Below are positions 6,667-11,061 of a stretch of 11,061 nucleotides of DNA, piece after piece. The position numbers and the translations under genes were made by a program. The stretch covers positions 1-11,061 of the forward strand of contig USIX01000070.1 in NCBI GenBank assembly GCA_900554895.1, in the 5' to 3' direction. This stretch comes from an uncultured Megamonas sp. (GTDB taxonomy: Bacteria; Bacillota; Negativicutes; Selenomonadales; Selenomonadaceae). The notes beneath the pieces are model-generated. The model was given only the letters and a program-made list of their open reading frames with translations, did not search any database and was not told where the DNA came from. The stretch's first letter is position 1; each line of letters begins with the position of its first letter.

Positions 6667-7764
6667 TTATTTTTTTCTATTAATAAAATCGAGTGCCATT
6701 TCCGCATTGGATTTTGCTAGTATCCGCAGATTTTTCATGCGTTTTAAATTAGCTTGACGGTAACATTCCTTATAGTGCCATTTTTGGCGTATCTGTTGCA
6801 TTAAGGCTTCCACCGTGATATTCTGCAAATCGCCTGCCACTTCTTCATCAATGGATTTTAAAAATCGGTCGATTTTCGGGTCATAAGAAATTCCTATCAT
6901 TGGTGTTCCCATTACACCGGCAAAAATAAGTGCATGCAGTCTTATGCCTATCATTAAATCCATGTTGCCGACAAGTGACATGAGCTGTGCCGTAGTAAAA
7001 TCCTCTTTTAGGATGTGAGCGGGATTTTTCATTTTAGCCGTAATCTGTTTTGCCGCTTTTACATCTTCCGGATATTGCATCGGCATAAAAACGATTTGCG
7101 CACCGAATTCGGCTGTAGCACAGTCAGCGGCTTTAGCTATGATTTCCTTATAATGACTCCATTCGCGCCATTCACGCACGGATATGCCGATTATCGGTTT
7201 GTTGATATCCACATGTGCTTTGAGAAAAATATCCTGCCCGGCATTTTTCTTTACCGGTTTTATGGCAAGCACAGGGTCGGCCGTTGCCTTTATCGGCGGA
7301 CGGGTAATCTTGAGCATAGCAAGTTCTTTCAGGGAATCTTCATCACGTACGGTGATTAAACTGCTGTGATTGCCGAACCAGCGCATAAGACGGCGGGCAA
7401 ATCTGCCGTATATCGGGCCGATACCCTGTGCATACAGCATTATAGGTGTATGCACAAGTTTGGCCAGAAATAAAATGCCCATGTAATAATACAGACTGCG
7501 GCCGCTCGTTACGTTTTGCAGAAGACTGCCGCCGCCGCTTATCAGTAAATCAGCTTTACAGAGTACTTTCAGAATGTCGATTACGTTAAGCCAGTTGACA
7601 GCATTTACTCCATGACGGATTTTAGTGTAATCCGGGTCGGATGAAATAACGGTAATATTCAGTTTTGGGTCGAGCTCCGAGAATATTTCTAACATTGCAG
7701 ATAGCATGGCTTCATCTCCTGCATTCTTAGAACCGTAGTACCCGGAAATTACAATATTACTCAT
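6667..7764 (-). CDS. csaB: Polysaccharide pyruvyl transferase CsaB
   Basis: CsaB adds a ketal-linked pyruvate from phosphoenolpyruvate to a cell-wall glycan; in Bacillus and related bacteria this makes the anchor for S-layer homology (SLH) domain proteins. The 365-residue protein shows the family pattern: N-terminal GYYGSKNAGDEAM (9-20), SGGGSLLQN (76-84), AQGIGP (112-117), RDEDS (140-144), MPMQ (227-230), GIRLHALIFAG (273-283) with the conserved Arg and His, and YDPKI (294-298). It has a GT-B-like two-half layout and no signal peptide, so it acts in the cytoplasm. The start ATG lies inside the end of the DUF5693 gene (8-base overlap, ATGAGTAA), with AGGAG (7776-7780) 11 bases upstream, implying translational coupling. 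It is the last gene of the operon. In Negativicutes outer membrane SLH proteins are reported to bind polyamine-modified peptidoglycan, so the acceptor glycan here is open. Confidence 0.93.
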   Translation of the reverse strand: MSNIVISGYYGSKNAGDEAMLSAMLEIFSELDPKLNITVISSDPDYTKIRHGVNAVNWLNVIDILKVLCKADLLISGGGSLLQNVTSGRSLYYYMGILFLAKLVHTPIMLYAQGIGPIYGRFARRLMRWFGNHSSLITVRDEDSLKELAMLKITRPPIKATADPVLAIKPVKKNAGQDIFLKAHVDINKPIIGISVREWREWSHYKEIIAKAADCATAEFGAQIVFMPMQYPEDVKAAKQITAKMKNPAHILKEDFTTAQLMSLVGNMDLMIGIRLHALIFAGVMGTPMIGISYDPKIDRFLKSIDEEVAGDLQNITVEALMQQIRQKWHYKECYRQANLKRMKNLRILAKSNAEMALDFINRKK

Positions 7765-9811
7765 TCAAAGAATTGCTCCTGTCTGTCGAAGATGTAACGT
7801 ATTGCCACAAATACAGAGCTCCCATAATAACACAGCCCAGTGCGCATCCCCAAATAACGCCGTCAATGCCGCGCATTAAGGACATGAATACAGGCGTGCG
7901 CATATGTGCGAAGGTTTCGACCATGGAACTCTGTCCGATTGTAGCGATTATGGACAAAATGAAAAATACTGCTGACGGCCATTTGCGATACCATGCCATC
8001 ATCATGAGGATAAACGCAGGATGACCGATAAATAGTTCTTTGGAACGGGGACGGGCATAAAATGCCTGTTCCAGAAATGCTCTTAATTTAAGTTCGATAC
8101 CCGGTACCGGAACACCTGCCGTATGACCGGAACGGCCGATAAAGATTACAGCGGCAACGAGTGCTACGAGAAATCCTGCCAAGACTTTAACAGAAACATT
8201 CATGTTTAAAATGCGTTTTAACTGTACTTTCAGGTTTGGCGGGTTTAAAAGTTTTTCGCCGAAGATATCGAAGCGTTTCATAAAAGCGAGCGCCACTAAA
8301 ATCAGAGGTAAGACAAAAGTAAGTTTTATGCCGCGGAATATATTCATTTCCAGGAAAAATTCCACATCGGACAAAATGCCTGATAAATATAGTGCCCCCA
8401 TGAACGAAATCAGCGAAGCGCAGATTATGGCTCTAACGGATTTTAAAAGCAGAGCGGTGAATTTCAGCTTGCCAACAAGACGGTTCTGGCGGATTACATC
8501 GAGTTGACTAATCATGCCCAGAACAGGAAAGATATTGGCGGCCGCCAATGCTCCGGCTACGCGGATTAGAGAACTTTTGCCTAGGAACATACATACCGCA
8601 CAGGCGATAAAACATACCCCGAGCAAAGCATACAGCCTTTTGTCTGACAGTGTCGGGAATATAAGCGAGATATACATAACACCTGCGGCACAGATGCCCA
8701 GGAGCATTAAAATCTGCAAAATCCTGTTGCCGAAAAACGGTTCAAAGTAGCTGGCTTTATCAATTGTAAAGCCTTTTTCCACCAGTTTGTCTTTTGTCAT
8801 GGAAATGTACTTCATATTCGTATCGAGCAGTGACAAATCATCAACCGGTTTTTCATATATGCGCATTAAGTTTATGCGGATATTGCGTTCCTGGTCGGTA
8901 TTGGCCCAGCGTTCCACGGCCGTATCCATTTTTAATTTAGGCTGTTCATCTTTCGGAATGGCATATAAACGAGCCATTTTATAATCCATACCGCGGATTA
9001 TGTCAAACAGACCGTCCTGCGGATAAAACTGCAGCTGGGTCACATGTTCAATGGCACCGAGTGTAATATTACGCTCTTTCATCTGTTCAATCGTGCGTTC
9101 CGTATGATGCAGACCGCCGAGTGTTTCCGAACCGGAAAATACGATTTCCGATACATTGATACCGTCCAGTCGTTTGAATACGGCATCGATATCGTCATCC
9201 GTTACGTTTTTATAATTGCTTGGGCGGGCGAGTACATAAAAGCCGGCGTTATTTACTGCCTGCATTTCATCAGTCGGCATACCTAAATTCATTTTCAGCA
9301 GTTCTTCATGATTTGCCTTAACTGCCAAAAATTCCTGATTTCCGGCATGGAGTACCGTTACGCGGTTATCTCCAAGTCTGCGAAATAAATCCTCCTTGAC
9401 TTCACGGTATGTTTGCAGGTCATGACCGACTACGTAGGATTCGTCGCCTTTAATCGTACCGTTGGCTACAAGTGAGCGCCAATACGGGTCGCTCATCGTG
9501 CCGCTGTAATAGCTTTCCAGCAGCTGGCTGCCCGGTATGGCAATGGTTTTACCGTTTTTGTTCAGTTTTTCAAAAGTCGTTTCATATACGGCTAAAGAAG
9601 TTATACCGGCTTCTTTGGCACGGGAGAGGACTTCCTGCGTGGATAATCCCTCCATTTGTGCAAGTTTCAGCATATCTTCGTAATCAATAGCCAAATCGAC
9701 GGTTTTATTGGCCTGTTCAACATTGTAACGTTGGATATTTACCACAATAGCAGCTATCAGGCCGATGATTATACAGATAATTAACAAACGATTATATTTA
9801 AACTTTGTCAA
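7757..9811 (-). CDS. DUF5693 family polytopic membrane protein
   Basis: A 684-residue envelope protein of a conserved family without assigned function, typically found beside csaB. Residues 8-25 form a membrane anchor. Residues about 36-350 form a large, soluble, probably extracytoplasmic domain of alternating helices and strands, containing IVFSGSETLGG (223-233) and ITLGAIEH (249-256), which vaguely suggest a beta/alpha barrel. From about 363 to 672 there are eight or more membrane segments. A conserved loop GRSGHTAGVPVP followed by ELKLR and ARPRSKELFIGHPA (559-599) looks like the family signature. The start is TTG (9809-9811): an in-frame TAA lies just upstream, the next in-frame ATG would remove the first membrane segment, and AAGGTGGA (9819-9826) is 7 bases away. 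It could move or modify the CsaB glycan product; that is inferred from context only. Confidence 0.85.
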   Translation of the reverse strand: MTKFKYNRLLIICIIIGLIAAIVVNIQRYNVEQANKTVDLAIDYEDMLKLAQMEGLSTQEVLSRAKEAGITSLAVYETTFEKLNKNGKTIAIPGSQLLESYYSGTMSDPYWRSLVANGTIKGDESYVVGHDLQTYREVKEDLFRRLGDNRVTVLHAGNQEFLAVKANHEELLKMNLGMPTDEMQAVNNAGFYVLARPSNYKNVTDDDIDAVFKRLDGINVSEIVFSGSETLGGLHHTERTIEQMKERNITLGAIEHVTQLQFYPQDGLFDIIRGMDYKMARLYAIPKDEQPKLKMDTAVERWANTDQERNIRINLMRIYEKPVDDLSLLDTNMKYISMTKDKLVEKGFTIDKASYFEPFFGNRILQILMLLGICAAGVMYISLIFPTLSDKRLYALLGVCFIACAVCMFLGKSSLIRVAGALAAANIFPVLGMISQLDVIRQNRLVGKLKFTALLLKSVRAIICASLISFMGALYLSGILSDVEFFLEMNIFRGIKLTFVLPLILVALAFMKRFDIFGEKLLNPPNLKVQLKRILNMNVSVKVLAGFLVALVAAVIFIGRSGHTAGVPVPGIELKLRAFLEQAFYARPRSKELFIGHPAFILMMMAWYRKWPSAVFFILSIIATIGQSSMVETFAHMRTPVFMSLMRGIDGVIWGCALGCVIMGALYLWQYVTSSTDRSNSLNE

Positions 9812-9818
9812 TTTTTAT

Positions 9819-9826
9819 TCCACCTT
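9819..9826 (-). promoter_or_regulatory. Ribosome binding site for the TTG start of the DUF5693 gene
   Basis: AAGGTGGA on the minus strand, 7 bases before TTG 9809-9811 and within the 22-base gap after the LmeA-family stop codon. It supports the non-ATG start. Confidence 0.75.
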
Positions 9827-9833
9827 ACTCATA

Positions 9834-10523
9834 TTACTTATTGACAGAGGCTGCAATAAGCACTTGACCGTTTTGCTGTTCTACATTAGTAAATTGCATT
9901 CCTTCCAGCGGTAAAGAGGAGGAATTTGCTATCGGAATATCTTTTGTAAAACTCAAACCGATTTTACCAAATAAACTGCTTTGCGTATCCGCATCCGTAA
10001 TACGGAAAATTAAATCCGTTCCTTCAACAAGAACGTGCCCTTTGACGTGAACGGAGGCTTTTTGTCCCAAAAAGGATATTTTACCGGTAGCTTCCACGCC
10101 GTCCGGCGAAATTTTCGCCTGTATGTCGGAAATTTTATCCACTTTTTCATTCAAAAGTTCCGTGAGATTGTTCTCATCGATAATACCCGTTATGGTTAAA
10201 TCCTGAGCGGAATTAACCACCAGGCGGCGTGCCAGCAGCAGGTCTGCTACGCTGATTTGCACGTCCTGTCCGTTTAAGGTCAGATTTTTTAATTTGATTT
10301 TATCTAAAATAATGTTGTCGGCTGAAATGTTTATTGTATCAACCTGTCCGAAAAGAAGCATAAAATCAGGTGAAGTATTGACTTCGGCTGTTATGGCGTC
10401 AGACTGGATTTTCTGTGCCAGTCTGCTTTCTATCTGACTGCTGATGATTGACGGCAGTAAAACCGTCCCGAAACCGATTAAAACAATAAGGACAGCGACA
10501 ATAATTATTCGTAGTTTACGCAA
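9834..10523 (-). CDS. LmeA-family (DUF2993) anchored phospholipid-binding protein
   Basis: A 229-residue protein with one N-terminal membrane segment (5-24, RIIIVAVLIVLIGFGTVLLP) followed by a soluble domain outside the inner membrane. The domain has the DUF2993 pattern: a helix with SSQIESRLAQKIQ (28-40), then repeated beta strands with short amphipathic periods (DTINISADNIILDKIKLKNL near 62-81, and ISVADLLLARRLVV), and late strands with GKISFLGQKASVHVKG. Mycobacterial LmeA binds phospholipids and helps mannan elongation; in a diderm Firmicute a related role in glycan or lipid handling between the membranes is possible but inferred. The start is TTG (10521-10523), since a TAA stop is in frame six codons upstream and no ATG precedes residue 55; AAGG (10534-10537) is 10 bases away. 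It lies 17 bases after prfB and 22 before the DUF5693 gene. Confidence 0.8.
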   Translation of the reverse strand: MRKLRIIIVAVLIVLIGFGTVLLPSIISSQIESRLAQKIQSDAITAEVNTSPDFMLLFGQVDTINISADNIILDKIKLKNLTLNGQDVQISVADLLLARRLVVNSAQDLTITGIIDENNLTELLNEKVDKISDIQAKISPDGVEATGKISFLGQKASVHVKGHVLVEGTDLIFRITDADTQSSLFGKIGLSFTKDIPIANSSSLPLEGMQFTNVEQQNGQVLIAASVNK

Positions 10524-10540
10524 ATTACCACAACCTTATT

Positions 10541-11061
10541 TTAAATTTGATGGTTTGCTTTTGCATGTAAATAAGCTTCAATAAATTTGTTAATATCGCC
10601 GTCCATTACGCCCTGTGTATCACTTGTTTCCGTATTGGTGCGGTGGTCTTTGACCAGATTGTACGGATGGAATACGTAGGAACGTATCTGACTGCCCCAT
10701 TCGATTTTTTGCTGGTCGCCTTCCAGTGCTGCCAGCTCTTTTTCTTTTTTCTGCATTTCCAGTTCAAACAGGCGGGCACGCAGCAGACGCAGACACTGTT
10801 CGCGGTTTTGCAGCTGAGAGCGTTCGCTCTGGCATTGTGCTACGATACCGGTTGGAATATGGGTCATGCGCACGGCGGAATCCGTCTTATTGATGTGCTG
10901 TCCACCGGCACCGCTGGCACGGTAGGTATCAACGCGTACATCGGCCATGTTGATGTCCACTTCCACATCATCGTCAATTTCCGGCATTACATCACAAGCG
11001 GAGAACGATGTATGACGGCGGGAATTGGCATCAAACGGAGAGATGCGTACAAGGCGGTGGA
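10541..11061 (-). CDS. prfB: Peptide chain release factor 2 (C-terminal part)
   Basis: RF2 ends translation at UAA and UGA by triggering peptidyl-tRNA hydrolysis on the ribosome. Only the last 172 codons are in the window; the gene runs off the right edge in the same frame (the first full codon is His at 11057-11059, in [11 protein letters not shown]). The tripeptide anticodon SPF (11033-11041) identifies RF2 rather than RF1, and the catalytic GGQ (10898-10906, in [12 protein letters not shown]) is intact. The tail with [21 protein letters not shown] and [12 protein letters not shown] is standard. An ATG at 10985-10987 is internal, not the start. The N-terminal region, where many prfB genes carry a programmed +1 frameshift at an in-frame UGA, is outside the window. 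It is the most upstream visible gene of the operon; no terminator separates it from the next gene. Confidence 0.97.
   Translation of the reverse strand, partial: HRLVRISPFDANSRRHTSFSACDVMPEIDDDVEVDINMADVRVDTYRASGAGGQHINKTDSAVRMTHIPTGIVAQCQSERSQLQNREQCLRLLRARLFELEMQKKEKELAALEGDQQKIEWGSQIRSYVFHPYNLVKDHRTNTETSDTQGVMDGDINKFIEAYLHAKANHQI

Noticed and set aside
8202..8507. Basic plus-strand reading frame opposite the DUF5693 gene
   Set aside because: It is an antisense shadow of membrane-protein codons, without a Shine-Dalgarno site or recognisable family.
10541..10987. A complete 148-codon release-factor-like gene (RF-H/ArfB type)
   Set aside because: The frame continues upstream to the window edge with RF2 sequence including the SPF motif, so this is the 3' part of a full-length prfB.

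Overview
The window looks like chromosomal core DNA of a low-to-moderate GC Firmicute, most likely a member of the diderm class Negativicutes. This placement rests on gene content and order (prfB, an LmeA-family protein, a DUF5693 membrane protein and csaB in one operon), Firmicutes-type Shine-Dalgarno sites, frequent TTG starts and hairpin/T-tract terminators. The genus cannot be named from the sequence alone. I see no phage genes, transposase, CRISPR array, tRNA or rRNA.

Layout. Bases 1-440 hold no gene; they contain a structured repeat (about 41-190) and the probable promoter/leader of pcrA. pcrA (441-2696, +) encodes the UvrD/PcrA helicase and ends at its own terminator. Next on the plus strand come a small secreted DUF3298-type protein (2900-3565) and a polytopic permease of unknown substrate (3598-4860), 32 bases apart and probably one operon. 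A perfect 14-bp hairpin with A and T tracts on its two sides (4863-4911) serves as a shared terminator with the convergent M18 aminopeptidase gene (4914-6323, -). A second, inverted copy of the structured repeat (about 6361-6520) lies just upstream of the aminopeptidase gene.

From 6610 to the right edge everything is on the minus strand. In transcription order it reads prfB (RF2, cut by the window edge), an LmeA/DUF2993-type anchored lipid-binding protein, the DUF5693 membrane protein, csaB, and a terminator. Gaps are 17 and 22 bases and the last pair overlaps by 8 bases, so this is a tight, translationally coupled operon. CsaB-family enzymes pyruvylate envelope glycans; the two genes before it are envelope proteins whose part in that process is not established.

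The most unusual items are the inverted pair of about 150-bp hairpin-rich repeats, which share a 19-base perfect core, keep their stems by paired base changes, and sit in the same orientation relative to the gene they precede; and the conserved but uncharacterised DUF5693 protein coupled to csaB.
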